From positions 1,993,275-2,057,274 of the forward strand of contig NZ_LZNS01000001.1 of assembly GCF_001984575.1 (NCBI RefSeq): a DNA stretch of 64,000 nt. The letters are read 5' to 3'. The translations under genes were made by a program, and so were the position numbers. The notes below the pieces were generated by a model that saw only the letters and a list, made by a program, of their open reading frames with translations, was not told where the DNA came from and made no database searches. This document shows positions 34,259 to 43,529 of this stretch, piece by piece. Each line of letters begins with the position of its first letter. Positions within the stretch are counted from its first letter, which is position 1. Source of the stretch: Streptomyces sp. MP131-18. GTDB taxonomy: Bacteria; Actinomycetota; Actinomycetes; Streptomycetales; Streptomycetaceae.

Positions 34259-34510
34259 ATGGCTGCGACCAACTCGGGTAACCCCGGAAACTTCGCCAAC
34301 GACCCCGACCGGGCGTCGGAAGCCGGCCGCAAGGGCGGACAGGAAAGCCACGGCAACTTCGCCAACGACCCCGACCGCGCCTCCGAAGCCGGCCGCAAGG
34401 GCGGACACGAAAGCGGCGGCAACTTCGCCAACGACCCCGACCGCGCCTCCGAAGCCGGCCGCAAGGGCGGACACGAAAGCGGCGGCGGGCACCGTTGGAC
34501 CGGCCGCTGA
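34259..34510 (+). CDS. KGG-repeat general stress protein
   Basis: 83 residues from ATG 34259, GAGGAGG 8 bases upstream. It consists almost entirely of three 22-residue repeats, GNFANDPDRASEAGRKGGxES, belonging to the YciG/GsiB/ConGI KGG family (PF10685). These hydrophilic proteins are made in desiccation, osmotic or general stress. Last gene of the ferritin-like/hemerythrin group before a very strong terminator; 134 bp separate it from hemerythrin, so it may have its own promoter. Confidence 0.93.
   Translation: MAATNSGNPGNFANDPDRASEAGRKGGQESHGNFANDPDRASEAGRKGGHESGGNFANDPDRASEAGRKGGHESGGGHRWTGR
34286..34483 (+). repeat. Three 66-bp tandem repeats encoding KGG units
   Basis: Units start at 34286, 34352 and 34418. 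They are nearly identical at DNA level, not only in protein, so they arose by recent duplication or are kept alike by recombination. Copy number could vary between strains. Confidence 0.85.
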
Positions 34511-34512
34511 CC

Positions 34513-34550
34513 AGGGCCCGGTCCCCCGCCTGCGCGGGGGACCGGGCCCT
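34513..34550. terminator. Strong bidirectional terminator between the KGG gene and the P450
   Basis: AGGGCCCGGTCCCCCGC and its exact complement form a 17-bp perfect stem around a 4-nt CTGC loop, between the two convergent genes. It touches the P450 stop codon. Confidence 0.9.
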
Positions 34551-35812
34551 CATCCGTCGGCGGGCGGACGCACGCCGACGATGACGAAGCCGCTGCGGGG
34601 GCGCGCGGGAATCCGGCGCAGCGAGATGGTGAGGTCCTGGGGCGGAACGCGGTAGTCCAGCCGCGCCAGGCGGGGCACGAGCGCCTTCAGCAACCGCACG
34701 GTGGCCGCTTCCCCGGGGCAGCGGTGCCCGGTCTCCAGCGGCCCGCCGCCCTGGGGGACGAGTTCGTCGCCCCGCGGCGGCCGGTCGAGGAATCGTTCGG
34801 GCCGGAAGCGGTAGGGGTCGGCCCACAGACCCTCGTCGTGGTGCTGCCCGTACACGTCGAGCAGCACGAGCGCCCCGGCCGGAACGGGGTGGCCGCGCCA
34901 GGACACGTCGGTGACGGCCCGCCCGCCGACGAACGGCGCGAACGGATAGAAGCGGCGGACCTCGTGGACGAACGCCCCGACGTGGTCGGGGTCCCCCTCG
35001 CACAGACGGGCACGGTACTCGGGCCGACGGTGCAGGGCGTGCGCGGCGTAGGCGACGAACCAGCTCACCGCCGCCGCCGGCCTGATGAAGTTGAGCAGTT
35101 CGACCGCCGCGACCCCCGGTGTCAGCGGACGGCCGTCGACGTCCCGGTGCCGCGCCACCACGTCCGCAGCCGTGCCCGCCGGCGCGGCGCCGGGACCGGC
35201 CGTCCCCGCGCGCACGTCGTTCACCAGGCGGGCCAGCCGCCGCTCCTGCCGGCCGCGGGCCCGGCGCGCCCGCCAGTGGCGCGGCCCCGCGGTGGCGAAG
35301 CCGTCGACCATCGCCAGCAGGTCCCGCGCCACCGGCGCCACGTCACCCTCGTCCTGCGGGATACCTGCCCAGCCGCACACCCCCTCGGTGATGATCCGGC
35401 CGGCCTCGTCGAACAGCACCACGCGTTCGCGTTCCGGCCAGGACGCGACGGAACGGTCCCAGGCCGCGGCGACCCGCCCCGCCAGCGCGGTGAGCTGCTC
35501 CTCGTCCGCGAGCAGGGAGAGGAACATCGCCTTCCGCGCCCGGTGCGCCTGGCCGTCCAGGCCGTGCACGCCCCCCTTGCCGAACAGCGTGCCCCGCACC
35601 GGCTCCGGCAGCGCCCCGCCGCGGCGCACGTGCCGTTCGTCGTAGAAGAACCGCACCGCCTCGGGCCCGTGCAGCGCCACTGTGTGCCGCCCCAGCAGGC
35701 GGGCGCGCACGACGGGTGCCCCGGCGCGGCGCAGGCGCGAAGGCAGCCAGGCGTACCCGGCGGCGAGCAGGGGCAGGGAACTGTCGGACAGCGGGCGCCG
35801 GCTGGGTTTCAT
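34550..35812 (-). CDS. Cytochrome P450, CYP152-type (fatty-acid peroxygenase-like)
   Basis: 420 residues from ATG 35812. Heme Cys365 in GGGPLETGHRCPGE and ExxR as EVRR (284-287). The I-helix reads FIRPAAAVSWFV, with Arg244-Pro245 in place of the acid-alcohol pair. This Arg-Pro and the RCPGE loop are hallmarks of CYP152 peroxygenases (P450 BSbeta, OleT), which use H2O2 and fatty acids directly. If so, it would hydroxylate or decarboxylate a fatty acid without redox partners, and none are encoded nearby. Last gene of a minus-strand row with a small acidic protein and a methyltransferase. Confidence 0.9.
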   Translation of the reverse strand: MKPSRRPLSDSSLPLLAAGYAWLPSRLRRAGAPVVRARLLGRHTVALHGPEAVRFFYDERHVRRGGALPEPVRGTLFGKGGVHGLDGQAHRARKAMFLSLLADEEQLTALAGRVAAAWDRSVASWPERERVVLFDEAGRIITEGVCGWAGIPQDEGDVAPVARDLLAMVDGFATAGPRHWRARRARGRQERRLARLVNDVRAGTAGPGAAPAGTAADVVARHRDVDGRPLTPGVAAVELLNFIRPAAAVSWFVAYAAHALHRRPEYRARLCEGDPDHVGAFVHEVRRFYPFAPFVGGRAVTDVSWRGHPVPAGALVLLDVYGQHHDEGLWADPYRFRPERFLDRPPRGDELVPQGGGPLETGHRCPGEAATVRLLKALVPRLARLDYRVPPQDLTISLRRIPARPRSGFVIVGVRPPADG

Positions 35813-35888
35813 GGTCGTGCGCGTTTCCCCCCGCGGTGGGGAGAAACCGGTACTCACCCGCCCGGCGGCCGTTCTTCGCCGACCGGGG

Positions 35889-36062
35889 CTACTCGCGGAA
35901 GTCCTCCGGGTGGACCTCCGCGTCCTCGAGCGCCTCCCGCATGGTCGAGCCCTGACCCCGGCCCGGCTCGTCCTGGCCCCGGGACTCGGCGTCGGGCTCC
36001 GGCCCGTCCAGCACCTCGTCGGTCGTCCGGGTCTTGGGCCGGTTCTCCTCCGGCACGGTCAT
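35889..36062 (-). CDS. Small acidic hypothetical protein
   Basis: 57 residues from ATG 36062, with GAGGAG 7-8 bases upstream. Very hydrophilic and acidic: MTVPEENRPKTRTTDEVL...SRGQDEPGRGQGST...EDAEVHPEDFRE. No Cys, no hydrophobic segment. The Shine-Dalgarno sequence and position between the methyltransferase (117 bp upstream) and P450 (76 bp downstream), all on one strand, support a real gene. It could be a disordered stress-type protein or, less likely, a modified-peptide precursor; I recognise no core-peptide motif. Confidence 0.6.
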   Translation of the reverse strand: MTVPEENRPKTRTTDEVLDGPEPDAESRGQDEPGRGQGSTMREALEDAEVHPEDFRE

Positions 36063-36179
36063 GTCCGCTGCTCCTCGCCTCGTCGCCGCCCCGCGGCGTG
36101 CGGGAGGGTCCCGCCCCTCCCACGGCAGCACGCGCGCGGTGCCCGCGCAACCGGAGGGCGCGGGCCGGGTGCCGGCCCC

Positions 36180-37253
36180 TCAGCAGCGGGCGAGCGGCCG
36201 GCGGAACCCGTCGTCCGCCGCCGACCACAACGTGTGGCCGCCGTCGGCCGAGACCGTCAGCCCGTACGCCTCGGGACCCGGGCGTCCGGAGGCGGCCCAA
36301 TGGGAGACGACGGGCGCGAACTCGCCGAAGACGTCCCGCGGTCCGGCGTGGTCCACGTGCACGAAGCCGCCGCTGCGCGGCACGACCCTGGCCCAGGAGC
36401 CGCTGGGCCGGTGGGTGAGGATGTGGAGGGCGCTCTGTTCCTTCTCCGCCTCGCGGAGCGTCACCTGAGTGACGTCGGGCTGGACGAGGTGGCGCAGCAG
36501 CCGCGGCACGGTGCCGCCCAGATCGGGCAGTACGGCGACCCGGCTCTGCCCGCGCAGCGAGAGCACCATGCCCACGTCGTAGCCGAGGGGGCCCGCCGGG
36601 TCCTGCCGCGCGTCGGCGGATGCGTCGGCGGGTGCGTCGGCGAACGCGGCCGTCACCGGCAGCAGCGGCCCGGTGGCGCTGCCGTCGGCCGCGACGGTGA
36701 GCGCGGCCAGCGCGAAGCCGAGGGCGGCCACGACCGTGCCGCCCGGACGCACCTGCGCCAGCCAGGCCGCGGGAACGCGCGGCACGTCCACGCCCGCGAT
36801 CAGCGCGTCGTAGGGCGCGCCGCCGGGGTGTCCGGCCGCGGGCGCGCCGACGGCCAGGGTGGGCGCGTACCCGGCGCGGGCCAGTGCCTCGCGAGCCGGC
36901 GCGAGCGCTTCCGGCCCGGGCGCGAGCGAGGTCACGGCCGCCTCACCGGCCCGGTGGCACAGCAGCGCGGTGCCGTGGCCGCGGCCCGTGCCGACCTGGA
37001 GGACGCGGGTGCCGCGCGCGACCGGGCCCAGCGCGCCCAGCATCGCGGCGAGCACGGACGGCCGCGCGCCCGGCCCGTCCGCCGCGGGCGCATCGTCCCG
37101 GCAGTCGGGCTCCGCCTCGCGGAAGAACGCCTCGTGCGGAACGTGCAGGAAGGCGTCGCGCCACTGCGGGTCGAGGTGTCCACCGGCCGCGAGCCGGTCG
37201 ACGAGCGTCCTGCGGAGGTCCGCTGCGGAGGCGGCACTGGTCACGGTGGTCAT
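36180..37253 (-). CDS. PCMT-like SAM-dependent methyltransferase
   Basis: 357 residues from ATG 37253. N-terminus DLRRTLVDRLAAGGHLDPQWRDAFLHVPHEAFF is the protein-L-isoaspartate methyltransferase signature, and motif I for SAM is VLQVGTGRGHG (84-94). Beyond the roughly 210-residue PCMT core there is an additional ~150-residue C-terminal domain, as in methyltransferases linked to RiPP (FxLD, graspetide-type) maturation in Streptomyces. No precursor with an FxLD motif is nearby. The family repairs isoAsp or methylates Asp/Glu in peptides; which applies here is unknown. Followed by the small acidic gene and the P450. Confidence 0.82.
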   Translation of the reverse strand: MTTVTSAASAADLRRTLVDRLAAGGHLDPQWRDAFLHVPHEAFFREAEPDCRDDAPAADGPGARPSVLAAMLGALGPVARGTRVLQVGTGRGHGTALLCHRAGEAAVTSLAPGPEALAPAREALARAGYAPTLAVGAPAAGHPGGAPYDALIAGVDVPRVPAAWLAQVRPGGTVVAALGFALAALTVAADGSATGPLLPVTAAFADAPADASADARQDPAGPLGYDVGMVLSLRGQSRVAVLPDLGGTVPRLLRHLVQPDVTQVTLREAEKEQSALHILTHRPSGSWARVVPRSGGFVHVDHAGPRDVFGEFAPVVSHWAASGRPGPEAYGLTVSADGGHTLWSAADDGFRRPLARC

Positions 37254-37412
37254 GGGCGGCGGGTGCTTCCTTCCCGTTGGGGGGATGGCGCGCGTCGGTG
37301 TGCGACGTGCTGCCCTCCCCAACGAGGAAGACGGGACGACGTGGCGCCCCCGGCGCCGCCGGGGCGCGGGCGGCGGCGCGCAGGGCGCGCGGCCCCCCGC
37401 GTGAGCCGGGCG

Positions 37413-37456
37413 CACCGGCCCCGGTGCGGACTTCACCATCCGCACCGGGGCCGGTG
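37413..37456. terminator. Terminator of the pectate lyase gene
   Basis: CACCGGCCCCGGTGCGGA and its exact complement, an 18-bp perfect stem with an 8-nt loop, 64 bp downstream of the minus-strand lyase stop. Confidence 0.85.
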
Positions 37457-37471
37457 GGCCCTCACCGTTCG

Positions 37472-37513
37472 GGCACCCGGCACCCGGCACCCGGCACCCG
37501 GCACCCGGCACGC
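37472..37513. repeat. GGCACCC heptamer tandem repeat
   Basis: Five exact copies of GGCACCC followed by one variant (GGCACGC), between the lyase stop codon and its terminator. A slippage-prone simple repeat; copy number probably varies. Confidence 0.85.
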
Positions 37514-37519
37514 GCCGGG

Positions 37520-38494
37520 CTAGTTCGCCCCGGCGCCTCCGGTGACGATGTCCTTGACGCTCGTGGCGCTGTCGAGGCTGTACGCGTACGGGATATCCGC
37601 CACCGAACCGGCGGTCTGGATCTCGCCGGAGCCGATCAGGTGGTTGTCCCTGGCCACGAGGTCGCCCGGGTCGGAGCCCGCGTAGCCGACGAGTGCCGGG
37701 TCCTCGCAGTTCTCGAAGTAGTTGCCCTCCACCAGGACCCCGGCGCCCTCGGTGGAGGCGACGCCGTACTCGTTGTCGTAGTAGTAGTTGTTGAAGACGT
37801 GCACCGGGTCGCCGAACCGGACACGGGGGTGGCGGGTCTCGCTGCCGTCGAACCAGTTGTGGTGGTAGGTCACCCGCAGGTGGCCCTGGTCCTCGGTGTG
37901 GCTGTCGGAGTGGCCGAGCAGCATCGACTTGTCGCTGCCGTCGAGGTGGTTCCAGGAGACGGTGATGAAGTCCGACTCGCGCTTGATGTCCACCGCGCCG
38001 TCGCTGCCCGTCCCGAACGTGTTGTGGTCGATCCAGATGTTGGTCGAGCTCTCCTGGACGTTGATGGCGTCGTCGTCCCAGTCATCGAAGGTGAGGTTCT
38101 GGATGATGACGTTGCTCTGCCCGTTGATGTCGAAGCCGCCGCCGGTGATGGTGGCGCCGCCGACCCCGACGATGGTCTTGTCGCTTCCCACGTCGTTCAT
38201 GCCGGACAGGTTGATGGTGCCGCTGACCTCGATGACCAGCGGCCCCGACTGGGTGAGGGCGTCGGTCAGTTCACCGGCGGAGCCGACGGTGACGGTGCCG
38301 CCGCCGGCGCCGCCGGTGGTGCCGCCGTTCTCCGTGGCCCAGCCGACAAGGCCCTCGGCGGAGGGCGCGGGGGCGGACGCCCCGGCGGGCGTCATGCCCG
38401 TGCCGGCCGTGACGACGGCCAGCGCGCCCGCCAGGAGCAGCGCCGGGCGGGCGCGGAGGGACTTTCTGCGTGTGTCGGCGTTGTCGCGGGACAT
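37520..38494 (-). CDS. Secreted pectate lyase, PL1, single domain
   Basis: 324 residues, with signal peptide (RKSLRARPALLLAGALAVVTAGTGMTPAGASA). It cleaves polygalacturonate by beta-elimination. Parallel beta-helix features: VGWATENGGTTGGAGG at the mature N-terminus, the SDKTIVGVGGATI strand, NLTFDDWDDDAINVQ and IWIDHNTFGTGSDGAVDIKRESDFITVSWNHL (Ca-binding Asp residues), TYHHNWFDGSETRHPRVRFG containing the catalytic RxPxxR. Monocistronic, closed by a strong hairpin. Closely similar to each half of the tandem lyase at 50457. Confidence 0.96.
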   Translation of the reverse strand: MSRDNADTRRKSLRARPALLLAGALAVVTAGTGMTPAGASAPAPSAEGLVGWATENGGTTGGAGGGTVTVGSAGELTDALTQSGPLVIEVSGTINLSGMNDVGSDKTIVGVGGATITGGGFDINGQSNVIIQNLTFDDWDDDAINVQESSTNIWIDHNTFGTGSDGAVDIKRESDFITVSWNHLDGSDKSMLLGHSDSHTEDQGHLRVTYHHNWFDGSETRHPRVRFGDPVHVFNNYYYDNEYGVASTEGAGVLVEGNYFENCEDPALVGYAGSDPGDLVARDNHLIGSGEIQTAGSVADIPYAYSLDSATSVKDIVTGGAGAN

Positions 38495-38947
38495 CCCGGT
38501 CTTCCTTTCGTCATTGCCGAGCCGTTGAACGAGGGGGGAGCGGCTCGGACCTGTGGGGGCCGCATTTCCGGGACGGGGAAGCGTTCCCGGGAATGCGGGT
38601 GGCTATGACGAGCGCGGGACGGGCCCCTTTACCGGGCCCGTTCCCTTCGGGCGCCGACCTGCCGCCAGGTCGGCTTCCGGGGGTGCGTTGCCGCACGTCC
38701 CTCCAGTTCCGGAGGGACGGCATGCGGTTCTGCCGTGACGGTCTCCGTGAAATAGCAAGCGCTTTCCGATTTCTGGAAAGTATCGCCGGTGTAAAGGGCT
38801 GTCAAGAGACCGGATCGGCAAGCAGAAAAGGTGTGGAATATGGCGCGGACCCTGTGGACTTTACCGATTGATGCCGCGTGCCGGGCCGCCTTGTCAAGGC
38901 GGCCCGGCACGCGGGAGGAGCGGAACGGCGGCCCGTTCGGTGCCCGT
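38495..38947. other. 453-bp intergenic region, promoter of the pectate lyase
   Basis: No gene seen. Contains GCAAGCGCTTTCC at 38755-38767, a near-palindrome around AAGCGCTT as in LacI-type operators, overlapped by TTTCC/GGAAA arms (38763-38779), about 260 bp before the pectate lyase start. A GC-rich inverted arm GGGCCGCCTTGTC/AAGGCGGCCC at about 38883-38906 may terminate the TerD gene. The short AT-richer stretch near 38740-38880 is the likely promoter area. Confidence 0.45.
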
Positions 38948-40852
38948 TCAGTGCCCGTTCGTGGCGCGGGCGGCCGCGACCTGGCGCAGCACCTGCGGCA
39001 CCACCTGACCGCCCGCGGGCGCGAGCGCCGGCGTGTAGGTCCAGGCGTGCCCGACCCACGGGTCGGCCAAGTGGTCGTCGGGCACCGGCGTGATGCGCAG
39101 CAGCGCCCGGAACAGCGGGTCGAGCACCGGGCCGTAGGCCCGCGCGTCCTCCCGGTCGGCAACCATCATCAGGTGGACGCCGACCGAGGGCCCCTCGTCC
39201 GCCAGGTAACGGAGCTGCGTGACGGACCTGTCGTCGAAGCCGTGCGGGAAGTCGTGGACGATCAGCAGCTGTTCGGCCAGGTCGATGTCCTGCGGCAGGG
39301 CGTCGGCGACGCCGCTGCGCACCGCCATCTGCACCAGGTCGACGCGCTGGGTCAGCCGCCCGAGCACCGCGCCCACGCCCGCGGCCCCGGCCGCGGGCGG
39401 CCCGGCCAGCGCGCCGGACTCGGTCAGCGGCGCGAACGCCGTGGCGGCGCCGCCCGCCGGGTCGATGACGTGGACGCTGAGCCCGCCCGCGGGGTGGGCC
39501 GCCAGCAGGCGGGCGGCGATGACCGCCGCCGTACCGGCGGCGAGCCGGCGCAGCTCGTCGCCGTCGACGAGCGCGGACTGCACGGAACTGCCGCCGCGCC
39601 CGCTGTCGATCCACAGGCCGCGTTGCAGTGGCAGCCGCACCAGCATCGGGATGCGCAGGTCGACCCGCTCGGGCAGGCTGAGGTCGCCGAGGCGCAGCGC
39701 CATCGCCGTCTCCTCCGGCACCCGGTACTGCTGCCACACGGCGCTGTCCCAGCGCGCGTAGGCGGGCGGCAGGGCGGGCTCGACGACCGCCGCCTCGGCG
39801 ATCAGCTGGGCCGCGTCGCGGTCGAACGCGGCCCTGGCCTGGTCGACGAGCTGCGTGTGCTTCGCGCGTGCGGCGCTGCGCGCCGCGTCGGCGGCGGGGC
39901 CGACGCGGGTGCTCGGGTCGGAGAGCACCGAGTCCAGTTCCCGGTCCATGCGCGAGTCGGCGAAGTCGACGGCGCTGCGGTAGGCCGCGGTCGAACGGGC
40001 CAGGTCCTCGAACATGCCCCAGACCTGGTTGTACAGCCGCTCGTCCATCGACCAGCCGGTCGCGTCGCCCGCGACGGGCTGCGGGTGCGCCCCCTGCTGC
40101 GGCTCGGGGGCGGCCGGCGGCGGGGCCGAGGGAGCGGCGGGGGCGTCGGCGGTGTGGCGTCCCGGGTGCCGGTAGTCGATCCGGCCGCCGGCGGGGGCGG
40201 TGGGCTCGGGCTGCGGGGCGGTCCCGCCACCGACCTGGGCGGCGCGGCGTTCGCGGTCGGCGTCGGCGGGCCGCGGCGGGGGCGGCGCGACCGAACGCGC
40301 CATGCCGCCGGCGACCGCCTCGTCGATGGCGGCGGCGAGGTCCCGGGCCTGCGGCAGGCCCTGGTCGTGGAGCATCGCGGCGAGGCCGCCCGCGTAGCCC
40401 TGGCCGACGGCCCTGACCTTCCAGGCGTCGTTCCTGCGGTACAGCTCCAGGGCGACGACGGCGGACTCGGCGTCGAGGTCGATGATGGTGTAGCTCGCGA
40501 CGGGGGTGCCGTCCAGGCCGGTCACGGCGACGAAGGGGGCCGCGACGGCGCCGAAGCTCGCCGGGCCGCCGGTGCCCGCAGGCAGGGCGAGCATCACGTT
40601 CACCCGGTGCACGGCGGCGGGCAGGGCGCCGAGGTCGACGGCGAGCCGGTGGTCGGCGGCGGCCTGCTTGGAGACCTCGATGCCGGGGAGGCGGGGCGAG
40701 GCCGGGTGGGCGACCCACTCGGCGTCCTTCATGCGCCCCGCCTCGTCGTTGAGCGTCACTCCGGCCAGGATCGGGCGGCCCGCGGACACCCGTATTTCCA
40801 GGCGGGTTTCGGAGAGCGGGTGGTTCTGCCCGCGGATCAGCTCGGCCGTCAT
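38948..40852 (-). CDS. TerD-domain protein with large C-terminal extension
   Basis: 634 residues, about three times a plain TerD. The N-terminal ~170 residues are a TerD/TerZ-like calcium-binding domain (LAVDLGALPAAVHRVNVMLALP, ASYTIIDLDAESAVVALELYRRNDAWKVRAVGQGYAGGLAAM). A Pro/Ala-rich linker follows. The C-terminal ~400 residues contain LSLPERVDLRIPMLVRLPLQRGLWIDSGRGG and LLIVHDFPHGFDDRSVTQLRYLADEGPSVGVHLMMVAD, which resemble an FtsK/HerA-type ATPase fold, though I see no clean Walker A (the place reads DSGRGGSS). Part of the tellurite/stress (Ter) systems; cytoplasmic. A normal TerD gene lies 167 bp upstream on the same strand. Confidence 0.85.
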   Translation of the reverse strand: MTAELIRGQNHPLSETRLEIRVSAGRPILAGVTLNDEAGRMKDAEWVAHPASPRLPGIEVSKQAAADHRLAVDLGALPAAVHRVNVMLALPAGTGGPASFGAVAAPFVAVTGLDGTPVASYTIIDLDAESAVVALELYRRNDAWKVRAVGQGYAGGLAAMLHDQGLPQARDLAAAIDEAVAGGMARSVAPPPPRPADADRERRAAQVGGGTAPQPEPTAPAGGRIDYRHPGRHTADAPAAPSAPPPAAPEPQQGAHPQPVAGDATGWSMDERLYNQVWGMFEDLARSTAAYRSAVDFADSRMDRELDSVLSDPSTRVGPAADAARSAARAKHTQLVDQARAAFDRDAAQLIAEAAVVEPALPPAYARWDSAVWQQYRVPEETAMALRLGDLSLPERVDLRIPMLVRLPLQRGLWIDSGRGGSSVQSALVDGDELRRLAAGTAAVIAARLLAAHPAGGLSVHVIDPAGGAATAFAPLTESGALAGPPAAGAAGVGAVLGRLTQRVDLVQMAVRSGVADALPQDIDLAEQLLIVHDFPHGFDDRSVTQLRYLADEGPSVGVHLMMVADREDARAYGPVLDPLFRALLRITPVPDDHLADPWVGHAWTYTPALAPAGGQVVPQVLRQVAAARATNGH

Positions 40853-40929
40853 GCTTGCGCCCCCTCGTTCGGTCGCCCCGCCGGGCGGTGCCCGGCGCGC
40901 TGCGTGTGGATGGTGTGCCCCGTGCGCCC

Positions 40930-40974
40930 GGCGTGGCCGGCGAGCCCGGCGTGGCCGGCGAGCCCGGCGTGGCC
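40930..40974. repeat. 18-bp tandem repeat between the two TerD genes
   Basis: GGCGTGGCCGGCGAGCCC occurs twice exactly plus a half copy, in the intergenic space upstream of the long TerD gene. Confidence 0.8.
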
Positions 40975-41019
40975 GCGTGCCACTGCCGGGCCCGATGGTA
41001 TCCGCGCCGTGCGCCGCGC

Positions 41020-41598
41020 CTACAGGTAGGGAACCAGCGCGGGCATCAGGTCCTGGAAGGTGCGGCCGTTGGCCGGCTCGCCGATGGCGGTCATCTGCCA
41101 GCCGTTGCCCTGGCGGTGCACCTTGGCCATGACCTGCGCGGTGTACTGGCCGCCGCCGGTCAGCGTGTACCGGGCCAGCTCCTGGCCGTTGGTCTCGTCG
41201 ACCAGGCGGCAGAACGCGTTCTGCACCTCGGTGAAGCTCTGGCCGGTGAAGGAGTTGACGGTGAAGATGATCTGGTCGATGTGGACCGGCACACGCTGGA
41301 GGTCGACGAGGATCGCCTCGTCGTCGCCGCCCTGCCCGGCGCCGCCGACAAGATTGTCGCCGGTGTGGCGCACGGAGCCGTCGTCGGACACCAGGTGCTG
41401 GAAGAAGACGACGTCCACCGGCTGCTTGTCGGCGAACACGACGGCCGAGGCATCGAGGTCGATCTCCCGGGAACGCGACCCGAACAGTCCGCGGCGCGGG
41501 GCCGCCTGCCAGCCGAGTCCCATCCGCACCGCGGTCAGGGTGCCCCCGTCGGACTTCGTCAGGTTGATCGCCTGTCCCTTGGACAAGTTGAGACTCAC
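41020..41598 (-). CDS. terD: TerD family protein
   Basis: 192 residues from GTG 41598 (MSLNLSKGQAINLTK, the classic TerD start). The DLDASAVVFADKQPVDVVFFQHL, VRHTGDNLVGGAGQGGDDEAILVDL and IIFTVNSFTGQSFTEVQNAFCRLVD motifs are complete; the GDDEAI loop carries Ca2+ ligands. TerD proteins confer tellurite and oxidative/phage stress tolerance and are multicopy in Streptomyces. Likely co-transcribed with the downstream long TerD protein. Whether terD or a paralogue name applies cannot be decided by eye. Confidence 0.95.
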   Translation of the reverse strand: MSLNLSKGQAINLTKSDGGTLTAVRMGLGWQAAPRRGLFGSRSREIDLDASAVVFADKQPVDVVFFQHLVSDDGSVRHTGDNLVGGAGQGGDDEAILVDLQRVPVHIDQIIFTVNSFTGQSFTEVQNAFCRLVDETNGQELARYTLTGGGQYTAQVMAKVHRQGNGWQMTAIGEPANGRTFQDLMPALVPYL

Positions 41599-41711
41599 GT
41601 GCTGTCCCTTCCCGGATCGGATCACCGCCGGTTCCGGCGGTGATCCGACCCTACGCAGTGCGGACGGCGGTCCGGGGCACCCGCCCCGCTTTGTGGCAGT
41701 CCTGCAATACT

Positions 41712-41749
41712 CCCGCGGCACGGCCGCGCGTGAACGGGCCTGCCGCGGG
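41712..41749. terminator. Hairpin downstream of the acyl-CoA synthetase
   Basis: CCCGCGGCA / TGCCGCGGG, 9 bp perfect with a 20-nt loop, starting 9 bp beyond the stop of the minus-strand synthetase. Confidence 0.55.
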
Positions 41750-41757
41750 TCCGTCGT

Positions 41758-43449
<1,692 letters not shown>

Positions 43450-43529
43450 GACGGAACGGTGCCCGCCCGCGCGCCGCCCGTCCACCCCGGAAGGGGGTGC
43501 CACCGGACCGCGGACGGGCACCGCCGGGG

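Noticed and set aside
34286..34483. Regularly spaced repeats that might suggest a CRISPR array
   Set aside because: Units are contiguous, 66 bp, in frame and encode the KGG protein repeat; there are no unique spacers and no cas genes.
35889..36062. Small acidic protein as an FxLD or graspetide precursor
   Set aside because: No FxLD motif, no repeated core and no ATP-grasp maturase beside it; kept only as an open possibility in the cluster finding.
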